Part shown: positions 8,419 to 17,268 of the stretch, piece after piece | How positions within the stretch are numbered: position 1 is the first letter of the stretch | Layout of the letters: every line of letters starts with the position of its first letter | Assembly: GCA_016712565.1 (NCBI GenBank) | Contig: JADJQU010000003.1 | Location: 248,001-312,000, forward strand | Origin: Planctomycetota bacterium | GTDB taxonomy: Bacteria > Planctomycetota > UBA1135 > GCA-002686595 | Length of the DNA stretch: 64,000 bases | Direction: 5' to 3' | Made by a program: the position numbers and the translations under genes | The notes under the pieces: generated by a model | Databases searched by the model: none | What the model was told of the DNA's origin: nothing | Seen by the model: the letters and a program-made list of their open reading frames with translations, nothing else

Positions 8419-10047
8419 ATGAAACTCGCTCCCGGCAGTGCGCTTCGCGGCAGGACTTCACGGCGCGGCGTCGCCCTGTTGATGGCCTTCCTGGTTCTGA
8501 TGGTCGTGCTGGCCATCTGCGCCCAGTTGCGCGTCTCCACCGGGGCGAGCCAGCGAACCTCCAGCAACGACCTGGGCCTGCCCCGCAGGGACCAGGCCAT
8601 CGAGTCGAGCCTGCTCGAGATGTTCGACATGCTCAAGCAGGACTCGGAGAGCGCCGCCGACAGTGGCGGGGCAGCCGGCGGAGCGGGTGGAGCCGCCGGA
8701 GCAGCTGGGGCCGCCGGAGCCACCGGGGGCGGGGTCCCCGGGGCCGCAGGCGGGGCGGGAGGCGGCCAGGACGAGCCCTCGGACTCCCACGAGGACACCT
8801 GGGGCAAGCCCCAGCGCACCGCCATCAACCAGGTGGAATTGCGGGTGATCGTCCAGGACGAGGACTCCAAGGTGAACGTCCTGGGCCTGTTGACCCCCGA
8901 CGAAACCGAGGCCGAAAAGGTCTTCGTGCGCGTGGTGCGGATCCTGGACACCTGCCGCCAGGGCACCACCGAGGACATCGACTCCGGCGACGCGGAGCGC
9001 ATGGCGATCGTGATGCGCGACCACCTGCGCAAGCGCTCCAACTCGGTGGCGCCGCGCGCCAAGCTGCTCTCGGACACCGAGGAGGAGCCGGACACCGGTC
9101 TTCCCCTGACGCTCAAGGAGTTCGCCTCCCTGGAGCCGTTCCGGCCCGAGCACTTCCGCGACTACCGCGACGGCCGCGGCAAGATCGTCCACTCCATCGG
9201 CGCGTTCCTGACCGTGCACACGACCCTGCGCACCGGCGATTCGCTGCTGCCGGCCACCTCTTCCGTGAGCAACGCCCGTGGGGCCGCGCCCGCGGCCGGC
9301 GCCGGCGCGAACTCGGGGGCGGGCGCGAACCCCGGCGGCGGAGCCACCAGCGGCGGCGCCGGAGCGAGCACGGGCGCGGGCACGGGCGGGAGCCCCAGCA
9401 CCGGCACGGGCGGCGCGAGCACGGGCGGCGGTCAATCCCCTTCCACGGGCCAGGGCGGCCAGGCAGGCGGTGGGGGAAGCGGTTCCGCGGCCTCGGGCTC
9501 GGCCAGCGGCATCGCGGTCAACGTCAACACGGCGCCGCCCTGCGTGCTCAAGGCGCTGGTGGACGACCGCGACGTCTCCGGTCGCTGGTGGGACGCGGTG
9601 ATCGAGTACCGCAATCTCGAGGAGAAAAAGGAAGACGACGAGGCGGCCGAGGAGGCCGAGCCGGTCTACGACGAGTACGGCCGCGAGGTGATCCAGCGCC
9701 AGGTGTTCGACGCCCTCTCGGAGCTGGAGCAGGTGCCGGGCACCGAACGCCTGGGCGGCGACGCCAAGGCCGAGGCCCTGCGCCTCTTGACCACCCAGAG
9801 CCAGGTCTTTTCGATCTACGTGACGGCCCGCATCCTGAATCAGGGCGACACCGGCCGCACCTACGAGGGTCCTCCGCGACCCGGCGAGCGCGACGACGAG
9901 TTGGGCAACTCCCTGACGCGCACGGTGCGCGCCGTGGTGTGGCGGGTTTCCGGGGACGAGGGCACCACGATCGTGCCGCTGATCCGCTGGGAAGTGCTCG
10001 ACTACATCCCCTTCGAGGTTCTCGACTACCCCGACGAGGATCGCTGA
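8419..10047 (+). CDS. GspK-like minor pseudopilin with Ala/Gly-rich insertions
   Basis: 542 aa. The start at ATG 8419 is chosen because it gives a type IV-pilin-like N terminus: short basic leader (RRGV), then a hydrophobic helix (ALLMAFLVLMVVLAI). Conserved GspK features are the segment QVELRVIVQDEDSKVNVLGL and the later VNVNTAPPCVLKAL, where GspK proteins carry an SAM-like fold. In type II secretion GspK caps the pseudopilus. Two low-complexity insertions interrupt it: residues about 80-115 (Gly/Ala) and 290-355 (Gly/Ala/Ser/Thr, repeats of GAG, STG), encoded by imperfect GGN/GCN triplets. These are expected to be flexible loops. It is probably transcribed with the upstream secretin, with the MITE in the gap. 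Confidence 0.8.
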   Translation: MKLAPGSALRGRTSRRGVALLMAFLVLMVVLAICAQLRVSTGASQRTSSNDLGLPRRDQAIESSLLEMFDMLKQDSESAADSGGAAGGAGGAAGAAGAAGATGGGVPGAAGGAGGGQDEPSDSHEDTWGKPQRTAINQVELRVIVQDEDSKVNVLGLLTPDETEAEKVFVRVVRILDTCRQGTTEDIDSGDAERMAIVMRDHLRKRSNSVAPRAKLLSDTEEEPDTGLPLTLKEFASLEPFRPEHFRDYRDGRGKIVHSIGAFLTVHTTLRTGDSLLPATSSVSNARGAAPAAGAGANSGAGANPGGGATSGGAGASTGAGTGGSPSTGTGGASTGGGQSPSTGQGGQAGGGGSGSAASGSASGIAVNVNTAPPCVLKALVDDRDVSGRWWDAVIEYRNLEEKKEDDEAAEEAEPVYDEYGREVIQRQVFDALSELEQVPGTERLGGDAKAEALRLLTTQSQVFSIYVTARILNQGDTGRTYEGPPRPGERDDELGNSLTRTVRAVVWRVSGDEGTTIVPLIRWEVLDYIPFEVLDYPDEDR

Positions 10048-10110
10048 GGCCCGCGCGCCCCGCGCCAGAGTTCCGCGCCGTCAGCTCCCCGCCGCGTTAG
10101 GCTTTCGCCC

Positions 10111-11682
10111 ATGGACGGGGCCCTCGAGCTGCAAGTCTTCCACCATCTGTTCGCCTCGGCGGCGGAGGAGATGGGGGCCGCGCTGATGCGCTCCTCGTTC
10201 TCGCCCAACATCCAGGAGCGTCGCGACTTCTCCTGCGCGCTCTTCGACGGCGAGGGGCGCATGCTCTCCCAGGCGGCCCACATCCCGATCCACCTGGGGT
10301 CCATTCCCCTGTGCGTGCGCGCGGTGCTGCAGCGCTTCACCCTGGAGCGCGGCGACGTGGTGGTGCTCAACGACCCCTACCGCGGCGGGACGCACCTGCC
10401 GGACGTCACCCTGGTGACGCCGGTCTTCCTTTCCCGCTCGGCGCGGCCCCAGTTCCTGTGCGCGAACCGCGCCCACCACGCCGACATCGGCGGCGCCTGG
10501 CCGGGTTCCATGTCGCCTGCCTACGACGTCCACGGCGAGGGGCTGGTGATCCCGCCCACGCGGCTGATGCGCCGCGGCGAGCTGGTGCGCGAGGTCCACG
10601 AACTCCTGTTGGCCAACATGCGCGTGCCGCGGGAGCGCGAGGGGGACCTGCTGGCCCAGATTTCAGCCAATCGCATCGGCGCCGAGCGACTGGGGGCCCT
10701 GGCCCATGAGCAGGGCCTCGCGCGGCTCGTGCGCGCGGGCGCCCAGCTGATGGACTGGACCGAGCGGCTGATGCGCGAGGAGCTCGCGCGCCTGCCGCGG
10801 CGGCGCGCGCGCGCCGAGGACGTGCTCGAGACCTCGTCCGGTCCGGTGCGCGTCTCGCTGGAGATCGCGCGCCGCGGCCGGGACATTGAATTCGACTGGC
10901 GCGCCTGTGATCCCCAGTCCTCCGCGCCGATCAACACGCCGCGCGCCGTGGCGCTGTCGGCCGTGTTCTACGTCCTGAGATTGCTGCTGGGCGGGGACAC
11001 GCCCACCAACGACGGCCTCCTGCGGCCGGCGCGCGTGCTGACCCGGCCCGGAACCGTGGTCGACGCCCGCTATCCGGCGCCGGTGGCGGCGGGCAACGTG
11101 GAGACCAGCCAGCGACTGGTGGACGTGCTGCTCTCCGCCCTGGCCTCCCTGGCGCCCGGCCGCATCCCGGCATCCAGTTCGGGCACCATGAGCAACTTCT
11201 CCTTCGGGGGAGTGTGGCCCGAGAAGGACGGCGGCCCCGGGCGCGCCTTCACCTACTACGAGACCATCGCGGGCGGCGCGGGCGGCGGCCCCGCGGGGCG
11301 AGGAGCGAGCGCGGTGCACACGCACATGACCAACACGCGCAACACGCCGATCGAGGCCCTGGAGACCCAGTTTCCCGCCCGCGTGATGGAGCTCGGCGTG
11401 CGCCGGGCAAGCGGTGGGGCCGCCCGCGCTCCCGGGGGCGACGGCATCCAAAAGCGCGTCCGTTTCCTGGTGCCGGCTCGCGTGGGCTGGATCGGCGACC
11501 GCGCCCAGGCCGGCCCGCCGGGGCTCGCGGGCGGTCGCCGCGGCGCGCCCGGTTCCGCGGAGGTCCTGCGCGCCGGCGGCGGCCGCGAGAAGCTCGCCCC
11601 CCAGGCGTCCCTGGCCGTCGGGGCACAGGACGAGATCGCAATCCTCACCCCCGGTGGCGGTGGTTTCGGCCGCGGACCCTAG
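10111..11682 (+). CDS. hyuB: Hydantoinase B / oxoprolinase family protein (HyuB)
   Basis: 523 aa. N-methylhydantoinase B family: the N-terminal pattern ASAAEEMGAALMRSSFSPN, DPYRGGTHLPDVT and ANRAHHADIGG are diagnostic, and the C terminus carries SGGAARAPGGDGI and ILTPGGGGFG. Members work with an ATP-binding HyuA partner to open hydantoin or 5-oxoproline rings. No hyuA homologue is present in the window, neither beside it nor fused, so the partner must be elsewhere or the role differs. ATG 10111 follows the gspK stop by 63 nt. The frame is intact. Substrate cannot be told from sequence. Confidence 0.9.
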   Translation: MDGALELQVFHHLFASAAEEMGAALMRSSFSPNIQERRDFSCALFDGEGRMLSQAAHIPIHLGSIPLCVRAVLQRFTLERGDVVVLNDPYRGGTHLPDVTLVTPVFLSRSARPQFLCANRAHHADIGGAWPGSMSPAYDVHGEGLVIPPTRLMRRGELVREVHELLLANMRVPREREGDLLAQISANRIGAERLGALAHEQGLARLVRAGAQLMDWTERLMREELARLPRRRARAEDVLETSSGPVRVSLEIARRGRDIEFDWRACDPQSSAPINTPRAVALSAVFYVLRLLLGGDTPTNDGLLRPARVLTRPGTVVDARYPAPVAAGNVETSQRLVDVLLSALASLAPGRIPASSSGTMSNFSFGGVWPEKDGGPGRAFTYYETIAGGAGGGPAGRGASAVHTHMTNTRNTPIEALETQFPARVMELGVRRASGGAARAPGGDGIQKRVRFLVPARVGWIGDRAQAGPPGLAGGRRGAPGSAEVLRAGGGREKLAPQASLAVGAQDEIAILTPGGGGFGRGP

Positions 11683-11918
11683 CCCCCCGTCGAGAAACCC
11701 CCGGCTGCGACCCTGCATGCTTCGGCGCCCTTGCGTCGTGCTCCTGGGCTCGCCTTCCCGCGCTCGCCCTCGCCACGGGGGTTTTTCCACGGGCTCTTCG
11801 CCGGGGCTTCGAAAAGGCTTGCCGCTCCCAGGACGGAGCGCGAGAATCCGCGCTGCCACCCGTCCCTCCCTCCGCCCAGAGCCCGCCCCGCGTCCTCGAC
11901 AACAAGGCCGAAATCGTA

Positions 11919-13231
11919 ATGCCCGCCGTCAGCGTGTTCGGCGCCCAATGGGGCGACGAGGGGAAAGGCAAGATCATCGACCGGCTGGCCGCCGAGGCCG
12001 ACGTGGTGGTGCGCTATCAGGGCGGCGCCAACGCGGGTCACACCGTGGTGGTCGCCGGCCAGAAGTACGTCCTGCACCTGATCCCTTCGGGGATCCTGCA
12101 CCCGGGGAAGGTCAACGTGATCGGCAACGGCGTGGCCGTGGACCCGCTCAAGTTCCTCGAGGAAGTGGAGGGCCTGCGGACCCGCGGCGTCCAGGTGGAC
12201 GGCTCCAACCTGCGCCTGTCCTCCAACGCCCACGTGATCTTCGAGCACCACCGGCGCATCGACCGGCCGCGGAGCGCTGGCGCGGCGCGGGCCGCATCGG
12301 CACCACCGGGCGCGGCATCGGGCCGTGCTATGCCGACAAGGCCGCGCGCACCGGGCTGCGCGTCTGCGACCTCCTGGAGCCCGAGCACGCGCGCCTGCGC
12401 CTGCGGGCCGCGCTGGCGGAGAAGAACGCCCTGATCAGCCAGGTGCACGGCGAGGCGCCCCTGGACCTGGAGCAGCAGCTCGCCCGCTACACGACCCTGG
12501 CCGGCCAACTGGCGCCCTTCGTGGGCGACACGGCGTTTCAGGTGCGCGAGGCCTACAGCCAGGGACGGCGCGTGCTGTTCGAGGGCGCCCAGGGCGCCAT
12601 GCTCGACATCGACCACGGCACCTACCCCTTCGTCACCAGCTCGAACACCGGCGTGGACGGGATTCCGGCGGGCGCGGGCTTCCCCGCGCGCTGGATCGAG
12701 CGCGCCATCGGCATCGCCAAGGCCTACTGCACGCGCGTGGGCGAAGGACCGTTCCCCTCCGAGCAACACGGGCCCCTGGGCGAGCGCATCCGCGAGGCGG
12801 GCAACGAGTACGGCGCCACCACCGGCCGGCCGCGTCGCTGCGGTTGGCTGGACGCGCCGCAGATGCGCTACACGCTGGGCTGGAACGGCGCCACGAGTTG
12901 GATCATGACCAACCTCGACGTGCTGACCGGCTTCGATTCGATCCCGGTGGGCATCGGCTACAAGCTCCACGGCAAGCGCTTCGCCGAATACCCGGCCTCG
13001 CTTTCCGGCATCGAGGACCTGGAGGTCGAGTACACGAGCTTCCCGGGCTGGACCGAGGACATCACCGCCGTGCGCCAGTACGACCGGCTTCCGCGCCGTT
13101 GCCGCGAATACGTGGAAAGCGTGGAGAAGCTGATCGGCGTGCCGATCGAAATGCTCTCCGTGGGCCCGGAGCGCGACCAGGTCATTTCGCGGGCCGGCGT
13201 GCACCACGGGACCCCGGTGGGGGCGAGGTAG
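11919..13231 (+). CDS. purA: Adenylosuccinate synthetase (frameshifted)
   Basis: Converts IMP and aspartate with GTP to adenylosuccinate, the first committed step to AMP. The start VFGAQWGDEGKGKI is the GTP-binding signature and includes the catalytic Asp; GGANAGHTVV, GTTGRGIGPCY, EGAQGAMLDIDHGTYPFVTSS and GRPRRCGWLD follow in family order. Reading is broken near 12264-12266: the 5' part ends HHRRID and the 3' part resumes ERWRGAGRIG one frame over. Restoring one G to the GG pair gives a continuous protein of 437 aa, the normal length (E. coli about 432). Since the rest is perfectly conserved, I read this as a sequencing deletion rather than a dead gene. uppS starts 14 nt downstream. Confidence 0.93.
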
Positions 13232-13245
13232 CCCTCGGCCGAGCC

Positions 13246-14169
13246 ATGGCACGGGACTCGGAGAGCTCCAAGGCGGCCAAGTCCGCGTCCGGCGCAGCCG
13301 GGGTGCCGGGAGCCGGCGCGACGAAATCGCCGCGTCCCGCGGTCAAGCGTCCCGACTTCGGCGGCGCCTTTCCCGAGCACCTGGCGATCATCATGGACGG
13401 CAACGGCCGTTGGGCCCAGCAGCGGGGCATGCGCCGCATTTTCGGCCACCGCGAAGGCATCGGCAGCGTGCGCGAGATCACCACCGAGTGCGCGCGCATG
13501 GGCGTGCGCTCGCTGACGCTCTACGCCTTCTCGGTGGAGAACTGGAAACGGCCGGGCCTGGAGGTGCGCTACTTGATGCGCCTCTTGCGCAAGTTCCTGG
13601 TGCAGGAGCGGCCGACCCTGATGGACAACGGCGTGCGCCTGCGCGGCATCGGCCGCTTGGAGACCCTGCCCGACGACGCGCGCGCGGCCCTCTCCGAGAC
13701 GGAGCGGCTGACCGCCCAGAACGACGGCATGCTGCTCAGGCTCGCGCTGTCGTACGGTTCCCGCAGCGAAATCGCCGACGCCCTGCGGCGGGCGGTGCAG
13801 GACGCTCGCGGCGGCGCGCTCAAGCCCGAGGACGTGGACGAGGAAACGCTGCGGCGCTATCTCTACGACCCCTCGACCCCGGACCCCGATCTCTTGATCC
13901 GCACGGCGGGGGAGCGGCGCGTTTCCAACTTCCTCCTGTGGCAGATCTCCTACGCGGAGATCTACGTGGCGGAGGAGTGCTGGCCCGAATTCCGCACGGC
14001 CCAACTGCACGCCGCCCTGCGCGACTACGCCGGCCGCGTGCGCAAGTTCGGCGGCCTGATCGGCGAGGCCCCGCCCGAGCGCGGCTTGCGCGAATCCGGG
14101 ACCAAGGGCGGTGCGCCGCACGCTCCAGGGGCCGCGGCCCCGGTCTCCAAGGGCCGCGAGCGGGCCTGA
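13246..14169 (+). CDS. uppS: Isoprenyl transferase (undecaprenyl diphosphate synthase)
   Basis: 307 aa. Cis-prenyltransferase adding isopentenyl units to farnesyl diphosphate to make the C55 carrier used in cell-wall and O-antigen synthesis. The signature HLAIIMDGNGRWA with the catalytic Asp, FGHREGI, YAFSVENWKRP and the C-terminal DLLIRTAGERRVSNFLLWQ are all present; most homologues read RTSGE at that last motif. It has a 35-residue Ala/Ser/Lys-rich N-terminal extension beyond the usual start, and about 30 extra residues at the C terminus. The order uppS-cdsA is the usual bacterial arrangement; dxr and rseP, often next, are absent. Confidence 0.95.
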   Translation: MARDSESSKAAKSASGAAGVPGAGATKSPRPAVKRPDFGGAFPEHLAIIMDGNGRWAQQRGMRRIFGHREGIGSVREITTECARMGVRSLTLYAFSVENWKRPGLEVRYLMRLLRKFLVQERPTLMDNGVRLRGIGRLETLPDDARAALSETERLTAQNDGMLLRLALSYGSRSEIADALRRAVQDARGGALKPEDVDEETLRRYLYDPSTPDPDLLIRTAGERRVSNFLLWQISYAEIYVAEECWPEFRTAQLHAALRDYAGRVRKFGGLIGEAPPERGLRESGTKGGAPHAPGAAAPVSKGRERA

Positions 14170-14181
14170 GCGGCCGCGCCC

Positions 14182-15226
14182 ATGTCCCGCCCGACGCAGT
14201 CAGGCCCTGCAGGTTCCGAATCCGCCCAACCCCCCGGCGATTCCACGAACCCCGCCGGACCCGCCGGAGCGAGTGCGCCGCCGCCGCCCTCCAAGCGTTC
14301 GCGCATCGTCAAGCGCACGCTGTTCGGCGGGGGGCTGGCCCTGGGTTGCGCCGGGTTGCTGTGGGCCGTGGAGCGCTTCGGGAGCGACCTGCCGGTGTTT
14401 GATCGTGCCGCTGGTGGGGGTCGGCCTCTTGGAGTACGCCTGCCTGGTGCGGCCTCCGGCCACGCGACCCTGGGCCCAACTGGCGTTGGAGGTCGTGTTC
14501 GCGGCCGCGCTGGTGAGCGTCGTGCACGCCTTGACCCGCGGCCTCGCGCGGCGCGTGAACCTGCGCCACGTGACGATCCTGCTCCTGTGCGCCGCCATGA
14601 CCGGCGGTTTCGCCTGGCTCGACGCCAACGATCGGGGCCCCCTGGATGCTCTGGGCGCCTTCGGGGTCTTCGCAGCCCTTTCGCTCGCCGTGGCCCTGGC
14701 CGCCAACCGCACCGAGGCGCGCCGCCAGGACCTCGTGGTGTGTCTCGGCCTCGCGCTGTGGATCGCCGTGCCCCTTTGCGCCCTGACCCAAGTGGCGCGC
14801 CTGTGGGGCGTGGCGGGGCTCGTGTGCCTGATCCTGTTGTCGAAGATCGGCGACGTGGCGGGCTACTACGTGGGCAACGCCATCGGCAAGTCGCATCCCT
14901 TCCCCAAGTTGAGCCCGGGGAAGACCACCGCGGGATGCGTCGCGTCCCTGGTGGCCGGCGTGGCGGCCGGCGGCGTGCTTTCCGCCGCGGGCCTGCTGCC
15001 CGCGGGGAGCCTCGGCCCGCTGGACGGACTGCTCGCCGGTGCGGTGATCAACGTGGCCTCCCAGGCCGGCGACCTGTTCGAGTCCTGGGTCAAGCGCCGC
15101 GCGCGGGTGAAGGACTCCTCGAGTTGGTTGGGACCCTCCGGCGGCGTGCTCGACGTGGTCGACAGTCTCCTGTTCAGCGTGCCCGCCGCCCTGCTCTTCT
15201 GGCCCGTGCTCTTCGGCGCCGCGTGA
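14182..15226 (+). CDS. cdsA: Phosphatidate cytidylyltransferase (frameshifted)
   Basis: Integral membrane enzyme making CDP-diacylglycerol from phosphatidate and CTP. The 5' part (to SDLPVF) and the 3' part (from LIVPLVGVGLLEY) are in different frames; removing one T from the TTT at 14398-14400 joins them into 347 aa. About eight hydrophobic segments are visible. The C-terminal family signature is recognisable: SKIGDVAGYYVG, FPKLSPGKT, then SQAGDLFESWVKRRARVKDSS and GGVLDVVDSLL. The usual PGHGG-DR reads GPSGG-DV, a variation to check. The N terminus has a Pro/Ala-rich cytosolic extension of about 35 residues. It follows uppS by 12 nt. A likely indel error explains the frame break. Confidence 0.9.
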
Positions 15227-15249
15227 GGCCGTTCAGCGTCCTGGAAGAG

Positions 15250-15264
15250 CCCCGCTGAGCGGGG
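15250..15264 (+). terminator. Short GC hairpin after cdsA
   Basis: Perfect 6-bp stem CCCCGC/GCGGGG with a TGA loop, 23 nt after the cdsA stop. There is no U-tract. It is a weak candidate for the end of the purA-uppS-cdsA transcript; such stems are frequent by chance at this GC content. Confidence 0.3.
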
Positions 15265-15510
15265 ACCCGGGAGCCGCGCGGCCGGGCAGGGGCCTCCTCG
15301 GGGATCGCTTCCGGGCCGTTTCCGGCTGGAGGGGCGGCGTCTGGACCGCGCGGGGGGCCGGGGCGACCCGGAGACGGGACCGGCCGAGCGGCTCCGCCTT
15401 CAGACCCTTGCGCCACCGCCGCCTGTGGTCGATCCTCGGAACAGGCCGCGCGGCCCAGTTTCCGTTCCGCGCCCCACAGCCCTCCCCTCCGCCCAGCGAA
15501 AACACGGCAC

Positions 15511-16650
15511 TTGGCAGAAGTCACGATTCCCTTGCGCTCCCACGAGGAGGCGATCCTCGTGCTCGGGCCCTACGACCGACACGCGAAACTGCTGCGGCAA
15601 GCACTCGACATCGAGCTCTTCACGCGCAATGGGAACCTGAGGCTCAAGGGCCTCGAGGAGGACGTGGCCGAGGCCCGGCGACGGGTCGAGCATCTGCTCG
15701 GCAAGTTGCGCAAGGGGCGCGAGCTCGAGCCCAAGGAGGCCGAGGCGATCCTGGTGGGGAACGGCGAGTCCCCATCCAGCGAGAGCGGCGTCGCGGCCGC
15801 CCAGCGCACGCTGTCGCGCACGTCCCTTTCGAGCCCGCGGCTCTCGCCGAGCGCTCCCGGCGCGGCGGGGGGTGGGGCGGGCATCAACGCCGGCCTGCGC
15901 GTGGGGGCCCTGGGAATCAGGCCCTTCGAGCCCCGCGGCGAGCGCCAGCGGCGCTACATGGAGCTGATCCAGAAGAAGAGCCTGGTCTTCGGCATCGGCG
16001 TCGCGGGCACGGGCAAGACCTACATGGCGGTCGCCGCCGCCGTGCGCGCCCTGCGGGCGGGTGAAGTGCGCCGCATGGTGATGACGCGACCCGTGGTCGA
16101 GGCCGGGGAGCACCTGGGCTTCCTGCCCGGCGACCTGCAAGCGAAGCTCAACCCCTACCTGCGCCCGGTCTACGACGCCCTGCGGGACCTGGTGGACGTG
16201 GAGGACATCCAACGTCTGGAGGAGGCCGGCGTGATCGAGGTGGCGCCCCTCGCCTACATGCGCGGCCGCACCCTGAGCCACGCCTTCGTGATCCTGGACG
16301 AGGCCCAGAACACGACGATTCCGCAGATGAAGATGTTCCTGACCCGTTTGGGCGAGGGCTCCAAGATGGTGGTCACCGGCGACCCTTCCCAGAGTGACCT
16401 GGAGCGCGGGCACCGCTCGGGCCTGGCCGACGCCGTGGCGCGCCTGCAGGGCTTCGCCGACGTGGGCGTGACCGAGTTCACGATCAAGGACGTCTGCCGC
16501 CACCCGCTGGTGGAGCAGATCGTGCGTGCCTACGAGGGCCCCGGCCGGGGCCTGTACGACGAGGCTCCGAGGGAGGGGTCGCGGGAAGGCCCCCGAGAGG
16601 CCCCCCGGGAGGCCACCCGAGAAGCTTCCCGGGAAGGCCCACGGGAGTGA
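15511..16650 (+). CDS. phoH: PhoH-like ATPase with a repetitive C-terminal tail
   Basis: 379 aa from TTG 15511 (chosen because residues AEVTIPLRSHEEAI begin the conserved N-terminal domain). The P-loop ATPase core has Walker A GVAGTGKTYMAV, then MTRPVVEAGEHLGFLPGD, Walker B FVILDEAQNTT and TGDPSQSDLERG. PhoH proteins are RNA-associated ATPases of the helicase-related type, commonly encoded beside ybeY as here, and are linked to rRNA processing. The last 28 residues are seven tandem 4-residue units of the form E-(A/G)-(P/S/T)-R encoded by 12-bp repeats (16561-16644), a tail not typical of the family. The stop overlaps the ybeY start (GTGA). Confidence 0.93.
   Translation: MAEVTIPLRSHEEAILVLGPYDRHAKLLRQALDIELFTRNGNLRLKGLEEDVAEARRRVEHLLGKLRKGRELEPKEAEAILVGNGESPSSESGVAAAQRTLSRTSLSSPRLSPSAPGAAGGGAGINAGLRVGALGIRPFEPRGERQRRYMELIQKKSLVFGIGVAGTGKTYMAVAAAVRALRAGEVRRMVMTRPVVEAGEHLGFLPGDLQAKLNPYLRPVYDALRDLVDVEDIQRLEEAGVIEVAPLAYMRGRTLSHAFVILDEAQNTTIPQMKMFLTRLGEGSKMVVTGDPSQSDLERGHRSGLADAVARLQGFADVGVTEFTIKDVCRHPLVEQIVRAYEGPGRGLYDEAPREGSREGPREAPREATREASREGPRE
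16561..16644 (+). repeat. Seven 12-bp tandem repeats at the 3' end of phoH
   Basis: Degenerate 12-bp units, each encoding Glu-(Ala/Gly)-(Pro/Ser/Thr)-Arg, run without interruption up to the last codon. Third-position and small-residue changes differ between copies, so the array is not freshly duplicated. Confidence 0.85.
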
Positions 16651-17159
16651 CCGCCCGGGGTCCCAAGCGCCCCGCGGGCCGGCGGATCGACGCTCCGAAG
16701 CCCGGGCGGCCCAAGCCCATCGGCGTGGCCTGGAACACGGCGCGACGCCCCCTGACCGACCAGGCCGTGCGTCGCATCGCCCGCGCCGCTCTCGCCTTCG
16801 GGAAGCGTCCTGGGAGAGCCCTGTCCGTGGTCTTCGTCAGCGATCGCGCTCTGGCGCGGATGCATGGCCGGTGGCTCGGCGATGGCGCCCCCACGGATGT
16901 GATCACCTTCGACCTGGCCGAAGGTGCGGCCGGCGGACCGATCGGCGAGCTGTACGTCTCCGTGGAGCGCGCTCTCGTCGAATCACGGCGGCGCGGCGTG
17001 CGCCCCGAGCGCGAGCTCGCGCTCTACGTGGTCCACGGCGTGCTGCACCTGTGCGGGTACGACGATCACGGACCGACGGACCGGCGTCGGATGCGGGCCG
17101 CCGAGCGCCGCGTGTTGGAGGATCTGGGCTTCGAGCACGACCCGACGCCCTTCCCCTGA
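16647..17159 (+). CDS. ybeY: Endoribonuclease YbeY (rRNA maturation factor)
   Basis: 170 aa. Zinc-dependent single-strand endoribonuclease of 16S rRNA 3' maturation and ribosome quality control. The core is present: SVVFVSDRALARMHGRWL, TDVITFDL, and the metal motif HGVLHLCGYDDHG. In most homologues the third His comes directly after GYD; here there is one extra Asp before it, so zinc geometry may differ or the next residue is used. An N-terminal extension of about 30 basic/Pro residues precedes the domain. The GTG start overlaps the phoH stop by 4 nt, so translation is probably coupled. Confidence 0.93.
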   Translation: MTARGPKRPAGRRIDAPKPGRPKPIGVAWNTARRPLTDQAVRRIARAALAFGKRPGRALSVVFVSDRALARMHGRWLGDGAPTDVITFDLAEGAAGGPIGELYVSVERALVESRRRGVRPERELALYVVHGVLHLCGYDDHGPTDRRRMRAAERRVLEDLGFEHDPTPFP

Positions 17160-17219
17160 CGGATCTCGCGCGCAACTTCTCTTCCGCTTCCCCCTTGCAC
17201 TCACCGCGCCGATCCGTCA

Positions 17220-17255
17220 CAACGTCGAGCCATCGGAGCGACGCCCACGACGTTG
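17220..17255 (+). promoter_or_regulatory. Inverted repeat upstream of the sigma factor gene
   Basis: Perfect 8-bp arms CAACGTCG (17220-17227) and CGACGTTG (17248-17255) separated by 20 bp, 13 bp before the proposed sigma factor start. The spacing of arm centres (28 bp) is compatible with an operator or a leader hairpin. No binding protein can be assigned. Confidence 0.35.
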
Positions 17256-17268
17256 CGCGCTTCGAGGC

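Noticed and set aside
12264..14400. Programmed frameshifting as an explanation for the breaks in purA and cdsA
   Set aside because: There is no slippery heptamer or downstream pseudoknot of the usual kind, shifts go in both directions, and these genes are not known to use recoding. Indel error is simpler.
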